From the NCBI RefSeq assembly GCF_000961885.1, contig NZ_JZKH01000001.1, forward strand, positions 253,010 through 317,009: a DNA stretch of 64,000 bases, in the 5' to 3' direction. The notes below the pieces were generated by a model, which saw only the letters and a list, made by a program, of their open reading frames with translations, made no database searches and was not told where the DNA came from. Of the stretch, positions 41,079-50,277 are shown piece by piece; position 1 is the stretch's first letter; every line of letters begins with the position of its first letter. The position numbers and the translations under genes were made by a program. This stretch comes from Streptomyces rubellomurinus (GTDB lineage: Bacteria > Actinomycetota > Actinomycetes > Streptomycetales > Streptomycetaceae).

Positions 41079-41561
41079 ATGAACACGGGCCTTCTCCTGC
41101 TGCGCCTGGTCACCGGTCTGCTGATCGCGGGCCACGGCGTCCAGAAGATCAGCTTCCGCCTCGGCGGCAACGGCCTGGAGGGCGGCAGCGCCGAGTTCCG
41201 GGGCGACGGCTTCCGCGGCGGCAAGCTCACCGCGCTGGCCGCCGGCGGCACCCAGATCGGCGCCGGACTGATGCTGGCCGCCGGCCTGCTGACCCCGCTG
41301 GCCGGCGCGGGGCTGATGGGCGTGATGACGGTCGCGCTGACGGTCAAGTGGCCCCACGGGCTGTGGGTGCAGCACGACGGGTACGAGTTCCCGTTCGTCC
41401 TGATCGTCATCGGCGCGGCGCTGACCGCCACCGGCCCCGGCCAGTGGTCGGTGGACGGCGCCCTCGGCCTGGCGCACTGGGCGCTGTGGTGGCTGCCCGC
41501 GGCCGTGGCCGCCGGGGTGGGCGGCGGCCTGGCCACCCGGGTCGCCCTGCACCGCGCCTGA
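41079..41561 (+). CDS. DoxX family membrane protein
   Basis: 160 aa with four hydrophobic segments. It begins MNTGLLLLRLVTGLLIAGHG, then GGTQIGAGLMLAAGLLTPLA and GLMGVMTVALTVKWPHGLW, the DoxX/SURF4-like layout. Members act in membrane redox or oxidative-stress complexes; the exact reaction is unknown. ATG at 41079 with CGGAG upstream. It is the second gene of a pair with the isochorismatase-like hydrolase and ends before a strong hairpin. Confidence 0.87.
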   Translation: MNTGLLLLRLVTGLLIAGHGVQKISFRLGGNGLEGGSAEFRGDGFRGGKLTALAAGGTQIGAGLMLAAGLLTPLAGAGLMGVMTVALTVKWPHGLWVQHDGYEFPFVLIVIGAALTATGPGQWSVDGALGLAHWALWWLPAAVAAGVGGGLATRVALHRA

Positions 41562-41582
41562 GGCGGCCGCGCCCGGACCGTC

Positions 41583-41620
41583 GCGGGCCCCCGGGCAGCG
41601 CAAGCCGCCCGGGGGCCCGC
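41583..41620 (+). terminator. Hairpin after the DoxX gene
   Basis: Perfect 14-bp inverted repeat (41583-41596 with 41607-41620, arm GCGGGCCCCCGGGC), 10-nt loop. Confidence 0.78.
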
Positions 41621-41702
41621 AACCGCCGGAACGTCGACGGCGAACCCATTCCCTTGTGAACGACCGTCATCCCCAGGGGGGTGACGAGGAGGCGACTGAC
41701 AG

Positions 41703-43127
41703 ATGAGCGGATCCGAGGAGTTCGACGTCGTGGTGATCGGCGCCGGCCCGACCGGGGAGAACCTCGCCGACCGCGCGCGAGCCGGCGGGCTGAGCGTGGC
41801 GATCGTGGAGGGGGAGCTCGTCGGCGGCGAGTGCTCCTACTGGGCCTGCATGCCGAGCAAGGCGATGCTCCGCCCGCCGGCCGCCCTGCGGGACGCCCGG
41901 CGGCTGCGCGGCGCCCGGGAGGCGGTCACCGGCGCCCTCGACGCGGCGGCCGTGCTGCGCCGGCGCGACGGCTTCGCCTCGCACTGGAAGGACCACGGCC
42001 AGGTGGCCTGGCTGGAGTCCGCCGGGATCACGCTGGTCCGCGGGCACGGCCGGCTGGACGGCCCGCGGCGGGTGCGGGTGGAGGGCACCGACTGGGACCG
42101 CCGCGTCCTGACCGCCCGGCACGCCGTGGCGGTCTGCACCGGCACCCGCGCCGCCCTGCCCGACCTCCCGGGCCTCGGGGGCGCGGGCGCCTGGACGAGC
42201 CGGGAGGCGACCGGTTCCGCCGCGGTCCCCGCCCGGCTGGCCGTCGTCGGCGGCGGCGCCGTCGCCACCGAACTGGCCACGGCCTGGAGCGCCCTGGGCA
42301 GCCGGGTCACCCTGCTCGTCCGCGGGTCCGGGCTGCTGCCGCGGATGGAACCCTTCGCGGGCGAGCTCGTCGCCGCCGCCCTGCGGGAGTCCGGTGTCGA
42401 CGTACGGACCGGGGTGTCGGTGCGCGGCCTGACCCGCGACCGCGAGGTGGCCCTGGACCTCGGGGAACACGGTGAACTGCGCACCGACGAGGTGCTGTTC
42501 GCCACCGGGCGAAGGGCCGCCACGGAGGACCTGGGGCTGGAGACGGTCGGCCTGGAACCCGGCGGGTGGATCGCGGTGGACGACACCGGGCTGGCCGTCG
42601 GCGTGGACGGCGGCTGGCTCTACGCCGCCGGCGACGTGAACGGCCGCGCGCTGCTGACCCACCAGGGCAAGTACCAGGCACGGGTGTTCGGCACCGCGAT
42701 CGCCGACCGGGCGGCCGGCCGGGACCTGGACGTCGCCCCCTGGGGGCGCAGCGTCGCGACCGCCGACCGGGCCGGCGCGCCCCAGGTGGTCTTCACCGAC
42801 CCGGAGGCGGCCTCGGTCGGCCTCACCCTCGCCGAGGCGACCGCCCGGGGCCTGCGGGTGCGGGCCGTCGACTACGACCTCGCCGACGTCGCGGGCGCCT
42901 CGCTGCACGCCGACGGGTACCGCGGCCGGGCCCGGGCCGTCATCGACCTGGACCGGGAGACCGTGGTGGGGGCCACCTTCGTCGGGTCCGGGGTCACGGA
43001 GCTGCTGCACTCGGCGACCGTCGCCGTCACCGCCGAGGTGCCGCTCGGCCGGCTGTGGCACGCGGTGCCGGCCTACCCGACCATCAGCGAGGTCTGGCTG
43101 CGCCTGCTGGAGACCTGGCGCGGCTGA
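41703..43127 (+). CDS. FAD-dependent pyridine nucleotide-disulfide oxidoreductase
   Basis: 474 aa, class I flavin disulfide reductase fold. FAD site VVVIGAGPTGENLA (residues 9-22), redox pair GGECSYWACMPSK with Cys44 and Cys49, NAD(P) site LAVVGGGAVATELA, second FAD motif LYAAGDVNGRALLTHQGKYQ, and the dimerisation domain. The usual C-terminal HPTxxE is here AYPTISE (Tyr458 in place of the catalytic His, Glu463 kept). Mercuric reductase, mycothione reductase and lipoamide dehydrogenase are its relatives; its substrate is unclear. ATG at 41703 with GAGGAGG about 12 bases upstream. It converges with dps. Confidence 0.9.
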   Translation: MSGSEEFDVVVIGAGPTGENLADRARAGGLSVAIVEGELVGGECSYWACMPSKAMLRPPAALRDARRLRGAREAVTGALDAAAVLRRRDGFASHWKDHGQVAWLESAGITLVRGHGRLDGPRRVRVEGTDWDRRVLTARHAVAVCTGTRAALPDLPGLGGAGAWTSREATGSAAVPARLAVVGGGAVATELATAWSALGSRVTLLVRGSGLLPRMEPFAGELVAAALRESGVDVRTGVSVRGLTRDREVALDLGEHGELRTDEVLFATGRRAATEDLGLETVGLEPGGWIAVDDTGLAVGVDGGWLYAAGDVNGRALLTHQGKYQARVFGTAIADRAAGRDLDVAPWGRSVATADRAGAPQVVFTDPEAASVGLTLAEATARGLRVRAVDYDLADVAGASLHADGYRGRARAVIDLDRETVVGATFVGSGVTELLHSATVAVTAEVPLGRLWHAVPAYPTISEVWLRLLETWRG

Positions 43128-43156
43128 GCAGGAAGCCCCCGGCGAAGGCGGGCGGT

Positions 43157-43184
43157 GCCGGGTCCGCCTTCGAGCGGACCCGGC
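43157..43184. terminator. Hairpin between convergent FAD-oxidoreductase and dps genes
   Basis: Perfect 11-bp inverted repeat (43157-43167 with 43174-43184, arm GCCGGGTCCGC) with loop CTTCGA. Probably bidirectional. Confidence 0.75.
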
Positions 43185-43190
43185 CCGCGG

Positions 43191-43745
43191 TCAGGCCCGG
43201 GTCCCGGGGGTGACGACCAGGTGCTCGGCGAGGAACCAGACCTGGGTCTCGCCGGTGCGGATGATCTGGGACACCAGGAGGTCCTGGGTGCCGTCGTCGC
43301 CGAGCTCCGCGGTGCGGGTGGCGGCGTCGCGGACGTCGGCGAGGACGGTCTCGTGGGCGTCGAGCAGGCGCGAGAGCATCGAGTGCACGTCCTCCACGCC
43401 GTCCGGCGGGCGCGGCACCCCGGTGATCAGCGCGGCGTGCCGGGGATCGCCCACGGCGACGCCGCCGAGCGTCTGCACCCGCTCGGCGAGCGCGTCGACC
43501 AGCTCCAACTGCTCCTGGGCGTGCTTGTCGAAGAGCAGGTGCAGCTGGTAGGCGGTCGGCCCGCGCATGCCCCAGTGGCACTTCTTGTACAGCGCGTACA
43601 GGAACTGGGTGTCCGCGAGGACGCGGTTGAGCCGCTGGCAGGAGTACTGCCGGGCGTCGTGGGAGAGCGCGATCGGCAGTTGGGTGACGGTTCCGAACTC
43701 CTGGATCTCGGCGGCGTGTTGGTGGAGGTGCGGCTGGCTGCTCAT
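43191..43745 (-). CDS. Dps-family ferritin-like DNA-protection protein
   Basis: 184 aa. The ferroxidase-site pattern is present: KKCHWGMRGPTAYQLHLLFDKH (His, then Asp/His at spacing typical of Dps), preceded by NRVLADTQFLYALY. Dps proteins form 12-mers that store iron, consume peroxide and coat DNA. ATG at 43745 with GGGAG upstream; the longer open frame is rejected because it lacks a ribosome-binding site. A TAGCCT hexamer near 43785 on the minus strand may be its -10. It is divergent from the chloroperoxidase-like hydrolase gene. Confidence 0.92.
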   Translation of the reverse strand: MSSQPHLHQHAAEIQEFGTVTQLPIALSHDARQYSCQRLNRVLADTQFLYALYKKCHWGMRGPTAYQLHLLFDKHAQEQLELVDALAERVQTLGGVAVGDPRHAALITGVPRPPDGVEDVHSMLSRLLDAHETVLADVRDAATRTAELGDDGTQDLLVSQIIRTGETQVWFLAEHLVVTPGTRA

Positions 43746-43889
43746 GGTGCTCCCGGGGATGGCTGGGCGGTTCGGGGACCAGGCTAGGAACGCGCCGGCC
43801 CACGGCCTGTTCCGACGGCGCACCGGCTGCGGTCCTTCCGCGCACCCGCACCGGGGCCGGGGCCCGCCCGACGCGCCGGGCGGCACCCG

Positions 43890-43917
43890 GAGCACTCTCG
43901 GGCGAGAGCGGGTGCTC
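43890..43917. promoter_or_regulatory. Nested palindrome in the dps/hydrolase divergent region
   Basis: Outer arms GAGCAC (43890-43895) and GTGCTC (43912-43917) enclose CTCTCG-GG-CGAGAG (43895-43908). It is 32 bp upstream of a TAGCGT -10-like hexamer (43949-43954) for the hydrolase gene. Candidate operator; regulator unknown, perhaps the nearby AraC protein. Confidence 0.4.
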
Positions 43918-43951
43918 TCCGAGGCCACAGGCCGGCGGCGGCCGCCCCTAG

Positions 43952-44836
<885 letters not shown>

Positions 44837-44880
44837 CCCGGGCGGCCGCGCCTCCCCCGACCGCGGCCGTCCGTCCCCTC

Positions 44881-44925
44881 GCCGGTGCCGCCGTCGCCCC
44901 TGGTTCGGACAGCGGCGGCACCGGC
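44881..44925 (+). terminator. Hairpin after the chloroperoxidase-like gene
   Basis: Perfect 13-bp inverted repeat (44881-44893 with 44913-44925, arm GCCGGTGCCGCCG) with a 19-nt loop. Confidence 0.65.
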
Positions 44926-44933
44926 CACCCGCC

Positions 44934-44969
44934 CGCGCCCGGCGCCCGTTCGAACGGGCGCCGGGCGCG
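44934..44969. repeat. 36-bp perfect palindrome
   Basis: Eighteen-base arms without a spacer, centred on TTCGAA between 44951 and 44952 and flanked by GC-only sequence. It ends 22 bp before the GTG start of the secreted VOC gene, in a position where it could be an operator or a leader hairpin. Confidence 0.8.
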
Positions 44970-44991
44970 CACCATGACCAGGAGGTCACCC

Positions 44992-45912
44992 GTGAAGCTT
45001 CGACTCGTCCGGCGCGTGGTCCCGTGGGTGGCGGCGGTCGCCGCGCTGACCGCGGTCCCCACCGCCTCGGCCACCCCGAGCGGTTCGGCGAAGCCGGGCC
45101 GGCACCAGCACTTCGCCGTCGGCCCGCAGTACGACACCACCCACGTGTACGTCGCGCCGGGCACCGAGCAGGCCTTCGTGGCCAGTTGGACGTCCACCTT
45201 CGGTGGCACCACGATCGGCCCGGTCTCCACCCAGGTGACCCCGGCGCCCAGCCGGACGCTCTCCGAGCTGATCGTGTCCCCGGTCGGCACGCTGTCGGTG
45301 TTCGACTACACCACGCCCGTCCCGTACCCGTTCGGCACCGAGCGCACCGGCTGGCTGGTGACCGACCTCGACCAGGCGGTCCGGGCCGCCCGCGCCGACG
45401 GCGCCGCCGTGACCGTGGCACCGTTCACCGACCCGATCGGCCGGGACGCCGTCGTCCAGTTCCCCGGCGGGGTCAACGCCCAGCTGTACGTCCACACCAC
45501 CGCGCCGTCCTACCCCGCCCCGGCGAGCGTGCCGGAGAACCGGCTCTACCTGCCGCCGGACTCCGTCGGCGCCTTCCTGGACAGCTACCTCGCCTTCACC
45601 CAGGGCCGCGTCGTCTCCGACGACCGGCGGGCCGACGGCGCCGCCATCGGCCTGCCCGGGACGACGTACCGGCTGATCCGGCTCACCTCCGGCTTCGGCG
45701 CCACCACCGTCGCGGTGACGGACGGCCACCTGCCGCACCCGTTCGGCCTGGAGACCACCGGCTACGGCGTGCCGGACCTCGGCGCCACCCTGGAGCGGGC
45801 GAAGGCGGCCGGCGCCACCGTGCTGTCGGGGCCGGTCCGCGCGGGCGGCCGGGAGAGCGCCGTGGTCCGGTTCCCGGGCGGCTACGTCGCGGAGGTCCAC
45901 ACCGACCGCTGA
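44992..45912 (+). CDS. Secreted VOC (glyoxalase/bleomycin-resistance fold) protein
   Basis: 306 aa. Signal peptide of about 28 residues (KLRLVRRVVPWVAAVAAL, cleavage near TASA). The mature part has two VOC-like halves; the second is clearest, GLETTGYGVPDLGATLERAK and VVRFPGGYVAEVH. VOC proteins bind metals or small molecules; enzymatic activity cannot be assigned. I chose the GTG at 44992 because AGGAGG lies six bases upstream and the signal peptide then starts properly; the longer frame from 44833 has an N terminus unlike a signal peptide. A 36-bp palindrome lies just upstream. Confidence 0.8.
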   Translation: MKLRLVRRVVPWVAAVAALTAVPTASATPSGSAKPGRHQHFAVGPQYDTTHVYVAPGTEQAFVASWTSTFGGTTIGPVSTQVTPAPSRTLSELIVSPVGTLSVFDYTTPVPYPFGTERTGWLVTDLDQAVRAARADGAAVTVAPFTDPIGRDAVVQFPGGVNAQLYVHTTAPSYPAPASVPENRLYLPPDSVGAFLDSYLAFTQGRVVSDDRRADGAAIGLPGTTYRLIRLTSGFGATTVAVTDGHLPHPFGLETTGYGVPDLGATLERAKAAGATVLSGPVRAGGRESAVVRFPGGYVAEVHTDR

Positions 45913-45923
45913 CGTCAACCCAC

Positions 45924-45967
45924 CGGCGCCGCACCGCGTCCTCACCAGGACGGGCGGTGCGGCGCCG
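45924..45967. terminator. Hairpin between VOC and AraC genes
   Basis: Perfect 14-bp inverted repeat (45924-45937 with 45954-45967) whose loop continues as GTCCT-CACC-AGGAC, giving an unusually long stem with a two-base bulge. It lies between convergent stops. Confidence 0.78.
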
Positions 45968-46013
45968 TGTGGGGCGGCTGCGGCAGTCTGTTCGGACGGC
46001 GCCGGCCGGGGAA

Positions 46014-46907
46014 TCAGGACGCCGGATCGCGCCCCTCGGCCCGGGTGGCGTAGGCCTGCCACTCGCGGGGCGAGACGCCGAACGCGTCCCGGAACGCCCG
46101 GCTGAAGTGGGAGTGGCTGACGAAGCCCCAGCGGTGCGCGACCGCGGACACACTGGTCTGCCGCCGGGACGGGCGCCCCAACTCCCGGCGGCAGGCGTCC
46201 AGTCGGCGCCGCCGGACCCACTGGCCCACGGTCATGCCGTCCTGCTGGAAGAGCTTGTGGAGATAGCGCACCGAGATGTGCTGCGCGCGGGCGATCGAGC
46301 CGGGCGAGAGGTCCGGGTCGGCGAGGTTCTCCTCGATGTGGACGCGGATCCGGGCCAGCAACTCGGCCGCACCGCCCGGGTGTTCCGGGTCCTCCCGGTC
46401 GAGCAGCTCGCCCACCAGGACGGCGACGATGTCGGAGGCGCCGCGCGCGAGGTGGTTGCCCGGCCGGGCCCGGTGGGCCCGCTCCTGAGCCGCCAGGGTG
46501 CGGAGGAACTGGGAGGCGAGCGAGCCGATCCCCTCGCTCCCCCGCGCCAGCAGTCCGCCCGCCCGCCGGACGTCGCCCTGCCGCACACCCAGGTAGAAGC
46601 AGGGGACGCGGAAGCGGAGCATCCGGCACTCGGAGTCCTGCAGCAGGCCCGCCGGGTGCGGGGTGGCGCTGATCACCAGGTCCCCCGGGGCCAGGACCGT
46701 GCTGGCCCCGCCGCGCCGGACGGAGGCCGCGCCGTGGACGTGCAGGGCGATGTGGAGGCAGTCCTCGGAATCGGTCCCGGGCGGCGGGGAGAGGATGTCG
46801 ATGCAGCCCTCGCCGCCCTCGCGGGCGGCTCGGTCGAGCCGGTGCCCGGGGACTTCGGCTTCTGTCGCGGGAGTTTCGGGCATGGGTGAGGGACCCGACT
46901 GGCTCAC
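46014..46907 (-). CDS. AraC-family transcriptional regulator
   Basis: 297 aa. C-terminal double HTH: IARAQHISVRYLHKLFQQDG, then GQWVRRRRLDACRRELG, then VSAVAHRWGFVSHSHFSRAF and GVSPREWQAYA. The N-terminal half resembles the AraC-binding-like domain seen with this HTH. I start it at the GTG at 46907, which has GGAG seven bases upstream; the ATG at 46883 has none. It converges on the VOC gene. It could control the neighbouring hydrolase/VOC/dps genes, but no site is proven. Confidence 0.87.
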   Translation of the reverse strand: MSQSGPSPMPETPATEAEVPGHRLDRAAREGGEGCIDILSPPPGTDSEDCLHIALHVHGAASVRRGGASTVLAPGDLVISATPHPAGLLQDSECRMLRFRVPCFYLGVRQGDVRRAGGLLARGSEGIGSLASQFLRTLAAQERAHRARPGNHLARGASDIVAVLVGELLDREDPEHPGGAAELLARIRVHIEENLADPDLSPGSIARAQHISVRYLHKLFQQDGMTVGQWVRRRRLDACRRELGRPSRRQTSVSAVAHRWGFVSHSHFSRAFRDAFGVSPREWQAYATRAEGRDPAS

Positions 46908-47394
46908 GGGAGTCTCCGACCGGTTGGAAGTGGTTCTGTGCGGATGCGGGGGCCTCCTCGCTCGACAGCCCCCGGCGTCCTTCCTACAAGGAGCGGAACG
47001 AGATGGACAAACCTTCAACAAACCGGGGATCCGGCGGCTCCGCCCACCCCGGACGGTGCCCGCCCCGCCTGCCGCGCACCCCTCGGAGCAGGCCGCACCC
47101 GCGCCCTCGAAGGCCGCCAACTCACCTGACAAACACGGGAGTTGAAACACCCGGAGGCCGGGCTTCGGCGACCGGCGAGGCCCCCTGAACCCACCGGTCC
47201 TCGCCGACCGGCCCGGCCGGAAGGACCCCCCTGCCGCCCCCGTGCCCCCGCTCAGCGGTGCACGGACCGTCACATCACCGTGCACCGGCGGAACATCCCC
47301 GCCGCCTCCCTTGTACCCTCGGGAAGCCGGGAACAGTGGCACGGCCGGAACCGAACGACTCCGGCCGGCGTGGGCGGACGGGAAGTAGCTCGAC
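46908..47394. other. Divergent region between AraC and LuxR genes
   Basis: 487 bp. It contains a possible 61-codon ORF with a good ribosome-binding site (47003-47188) and an 8-bp inverted repeat (47173-47180 with 47199-47206). Otherwise I see only leader sequence; no clear promoter boxes. Confidence 0.4.
47003..47188 (+). CDS. Possible small protein or gene remnant
   Basis: 61 codons from an ATG at 47003 with AAGGAG nine bases upstream. The product starts MDKPSTNRGSGGSAHPG and then becomes a Pro/Arg-rich run typical of non-coding GC-rich DNA. The first codons look real; the rest does not. It could be a broken remnant of a longer gene once controlled by the divergent AraC regulator. Low confidence. 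Confidence 0.2.
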   Translation: MDKPSTNRGSGGSAHPGRCPPRLPRTPRSRPHPRPRRPPTHLTNTGVETPGGRASATGEAP

Positions 47395-50160
47395 ATGGCA
47401 GGGTCAGGCGGTCCGCTGTCCCATCGCGGTCTGCGCGGCCGGGAGGCCGAACTCGCACGGCTCCAGGCCCTGATCGGCTCGGTGGCCGACACCGGGAGCG
47501 GCGGACTGGCCCTGATCCAGGGGGAACCGGGCATCGGCAAGACCACCCTGCTCGCCGAGGCCGCCGCCCGGGCCGCCGCGGCGGGGTTCTCCGTGGGCCT
47601 CGGCAAGGCCGAGGAGCTGCACCACATCGTCCCGCTCTCCTCGCTGGCGGCCAGCGTCCTGCACGGCGACCGGCCGCTGCTCTCCGGCGACGACCTCGCC
47701 GATCTCGCCCGCAACCACGACCAGCGGATCTGGCTGGTGGAGCGCCTGGCGGAGGCGATCGAGGCCAGGGCCACCGACGCGCCGGTGCTGATCGGGCTGG
47801 ACGACGTGCAGTGGGCCGACGCACTGAGCCGGTTCGCCCTGCAGCAGCTGCCGACCCGGCTGCGGACCTCGCCGGTCCTGTGGCTGCTGACCGGGCGCCG
47901 GGAGCCCGCCGGCCCGGCCGAGGAGATCGTGGCGGCCGCCGCCGGCAACCTCGCGACGGTCACGGTGTCCCTGGGCCCGCTGTCCGGCGCGGCCATCGGC
48001 CAACTGGCCGACGACACGCTCGGACCGGCGGTCGACGCATGGGTGCGGGACCTGCTCGACGGCGCCGGCGGGAACCCGTTCCTGGCGGTCGAGATGCTGG
48101 CCGGACTGCGTAGCACCGACGTCCCACGGGACGTGGTGCCCTCCCGGCTGGTGGTGGGCGTACGCGGCAGGCTCCGGTCCCTGCAGCCCGGCACGCTGCG
48201 CTTCCTGCAGATGGGCGCGGTGCTGGGCCGCCGGTTCGACTTCGAGGACGCCGCCGCGCTCTGCGACCAACCGGCCGCCGCCCTGCTCCCGGCCCTTGAG
48301 GAGGCGGTGTGCGCCGGACTCCTGGACGACGACGGCGACCACCTGGTCTTCCGGCACGACCTGCTGCGCCAGGCGGTCTACGCCGACATCCCGCCCTCGG
48401 CCCGCAAGGCCCTGCACCGCGCGGCCGCCCGCCGCCTGGTCACCGCCGGCCGGCAGCCGATCGACGCGGTGCCGCACATCCTCCGGGGCGCCGTACCCGG
48501 GGACGAGGAGGCCGTGGCGCTGCTGCGGCGCGCGGCCGACGACGTGCTGGCGGTGACCCCCGGCCCGGCGGCCGACCTGATGCTGCGCGCCCTCGAACTG
48601 GTCCCGTCGTCCGGGCAGTTGAAGTTCGAGGTGGGCGAGCAGACGATCCTCTGCCTGGCCCGGGCCGGCCGCAACCGCGAGGCGCTGGAGACCGGCGACC
48701 GGCTGCTGGCCGACCGGCCGCCGCTGGAGACCTTCGGCCGGCTCCAGTCCGCCCTGGGAGGGGCGCTGTGGACCATGGACCTCGCCGAGGAGCTGCGCCG
48801 CCGGGCCGAGGCCGCCCTCGCCGCCGGCGGCTCCGCCCCGGAGATATGCGCCCGGCTGGCCGCCCTGCGCGCCCTGGCCCTGTCCCGCGGCCGTGACCTG
48901 GGCGTGGCGCGGGAGGCCGGCGAGACGGCGCTGCGGACCGCCACCGCGATCGGCGACCGGGAGGCCCATGTGCTGGCCCTGTCCGGCCTGGGCGAGATCG
49001 CGCTGAACGCGGGGGAGAACGCGGTCGCGCTGCAGCGCTTCGCCGCGCTCAGCACCATCGACTCCGCTTTCCTCCCCGAGGAGGTCGTCGCGCACGTGCA
49101 CGTGGACGACTTCGCCTCCGCCGAGCGCCTGCTCCTGCGGGCGGCGGAGGGGGGCGGTGCGGTGCGTCAGGCCATGCTGCTGTGGGCCCAGGGCCAGCAC
49201 GACCTGGGGCTCGGCCGACTCGACGACGCCGAGGCCGACTTCGTGACCATGGAACGCCTGGAGGACGAGGTGCGGGTGCCCGTCCAGCAGCTGAACGGGC
49301 GGGTGATCCGCTCCCGGATCGCCCTGCTGCGCGGCCACCGGGAGGCGGCCCGGGAGAACCTGCTCGCCGCCCGGGAGCACCTGGCCGTCAAACCGAACGC
49401 GGGCAACACGGCCGCGGTGTCCTTCCTGGAGGCCGTCCACGCCGAGGCCGATGGGGACGTCGCCCTCGCCGTCGACCGGATCCGCCGGGTCCAGCAGCAG
49501 GGGCCCTTCCTGCGCTGGCGGCTGCTGCGCGACTGGGTCGACGCCGCGGTCCGCATGGCCCTGCGCGCCGGGGAGCGCGAGCTCGCCGAGGACCTGGCCG
49601 CGCAGGCCGAGGCCCACGCCGGGCGCAACCCCGCCGTGCCGACCGCCGCCGGCATCGCCGTGCAGGCCCGCGGGCTCGTCCGGAACGACCCCGCCGTGCT
49701 GGCACACGCCGTGGACCTGCTCGGCGCGAGCCCCCGCCCGCTGACCCGGGCCGCCGCTCACGCCGATCTCGGCCTGGCCCTGCTGGCCGCGGGGCGGCGG
49801 AGCCCGGCGGTGGCCGCGCTGGCGCTCGCGCGGGACACCTTCGCCGAGTCGGGCGCCCACGCCGCGGCGGCCCACGTCCAACGCGCCCTGGAAGGTGCCG
49901 GAGGCGAGAGCCGCCGGGCGGCCACCGTACGGCGGCCCGTCCAGGGCTGGGGCGCCCTCACCGCCTCGGAGGAGAAGGTCGCGCGCCTCATCGCCCAGGG
50001 CCACACCAACCGCTCGGCCGCCGACGTGCTCGTGGTGTCCCCGCACACCGTCAACACCCATCTGACGTCCGTGTTCCGCAAGCTGTCGATCGGCTCCCGG
50101 GTCCAGCTCGCCAACCTGGTCGCCACCCTCCCGGAGGTTCCCGACCTCTCCGGGGCCTGA
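47395..50160 (+). CDS. Large LuxR-family ATPase regulator (LAL type)
   Basis: 921 aa. N-terminal STAND ATPase: LRGREAELARLQAL, Walker A GEPGIGKTT (about 43-51), Walker B VLIGLDDVQWAD (about 125-136). Long middle of helical TPR-like repeats rich in Ala and Leu. C-terminal LuxR HTH (about 855-910): LTASEEKVARLIAQGHTNRS and VSPHTVNTHLTSVFRKL. It is a transcription activator that hydrolyses ATP on an unknown signal. ATG at 47395. It stands alone between an AraC regulator and a hydrolase, so its targets are not evident; such regulators often control nearby secondary-metabolite or transport genes. Confidence 0.93.
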   Translation: MAGSGGPLSHRGLRGREAELARLQALIGSVADTGSGGLALIQGEPGIGKTTLLAEAAARAAAAGFSVGLGKAEELHHIVPLSSLAASVLHGDRPLLSGDDLADLARNHDQRIWLVERLAEAIEARATDAPVLIGLDDVQWADALSRFALQQLPTRLRTSPVLWLLTGRREPAGPAEEIVAAAAGNLATVTVSLGPLSGAAIGQLADDTLGPAVDAWVRDLLDGAGGNPFLAVEMLAGLRSTDVPRDVVPSRLVVGVRGRLRSLQPGTLRFLQMGAVLGRRFDFEDAAALCDQPAAALLPALEEAVCAGLLDDDGDHLVFRHDLLRQAVYADIPPSARKALHRAAARRLVTAGRQPIDAVPHILRGAVPGDEEAVALLRRAADDVLAVTPGPAADLMLRALELVPSSGQLKFEVGEQTILCLARAGRNREALETGDRLLADRPPLETFGRLQSALGGALWTMDLAEELRRRAEAALAAGGSAPEICARLAALRALALSRGRDLGVAREAGETALRTATAIGDREAHVLALSGLGEIALNAGENAVALQRFAALSTIDSAFLPEEVVAHVHVDDFASAERLLLRAAEGGGAVRQAMLLWAQGQHDLGLGRLDDAEADFVTMERLEDEVRVPVQQLNGRVIRSRIALLRGHREAARENLLAAREHLAVKPNAGNTAAVSFLEAVHAEADGDVALAVDRIRRVQQQGPFLRWRLLRDWVDAAVRMALRAGERELAEDLAAQAEAHAGRNPAVPTAAGIAVQARGLVRNDPAVLAHAVDLLGASPRPLTRAAAHADLGLALLAAGRRSPAVAALALARDTFAESGAHAAAAHVQRALEGAGGESRRAATVRRPVQGWGALTASEEKVARLIAQGHTNRSAADVLVVSPHTVNTHLTSVFRKLSIGSRVQLANLVATLPEVPDLSGA

Positions 50161-50174
50161 GCGCGCCGGCTTGG

Positions 50175-50194
50175 TACGTTCACGCGATGCCCCG
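50175..50194 (+). promoter_or_regulatory. Leaderless-style promoter element, copy 1
   Basis: TACGTT (50175-50180), six bases CACGCG, then ATG at 50187; the 17-mer GTTCACGCGATGCCCCG (50178-50194) also occurs at 54073-54089. Here the ATG is out of frame with the hydrolase that starts at 50278. Confidence 0.45.
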
Positions 50195-50277
50195 ACCCGG
50201 CCGGACCCGCTTGGCTGGGCCCCAGGTCCGTTCTCCTCGCCCTGCCCCACTCCGCCGCCCAGTCGAAGGCCACCGGC

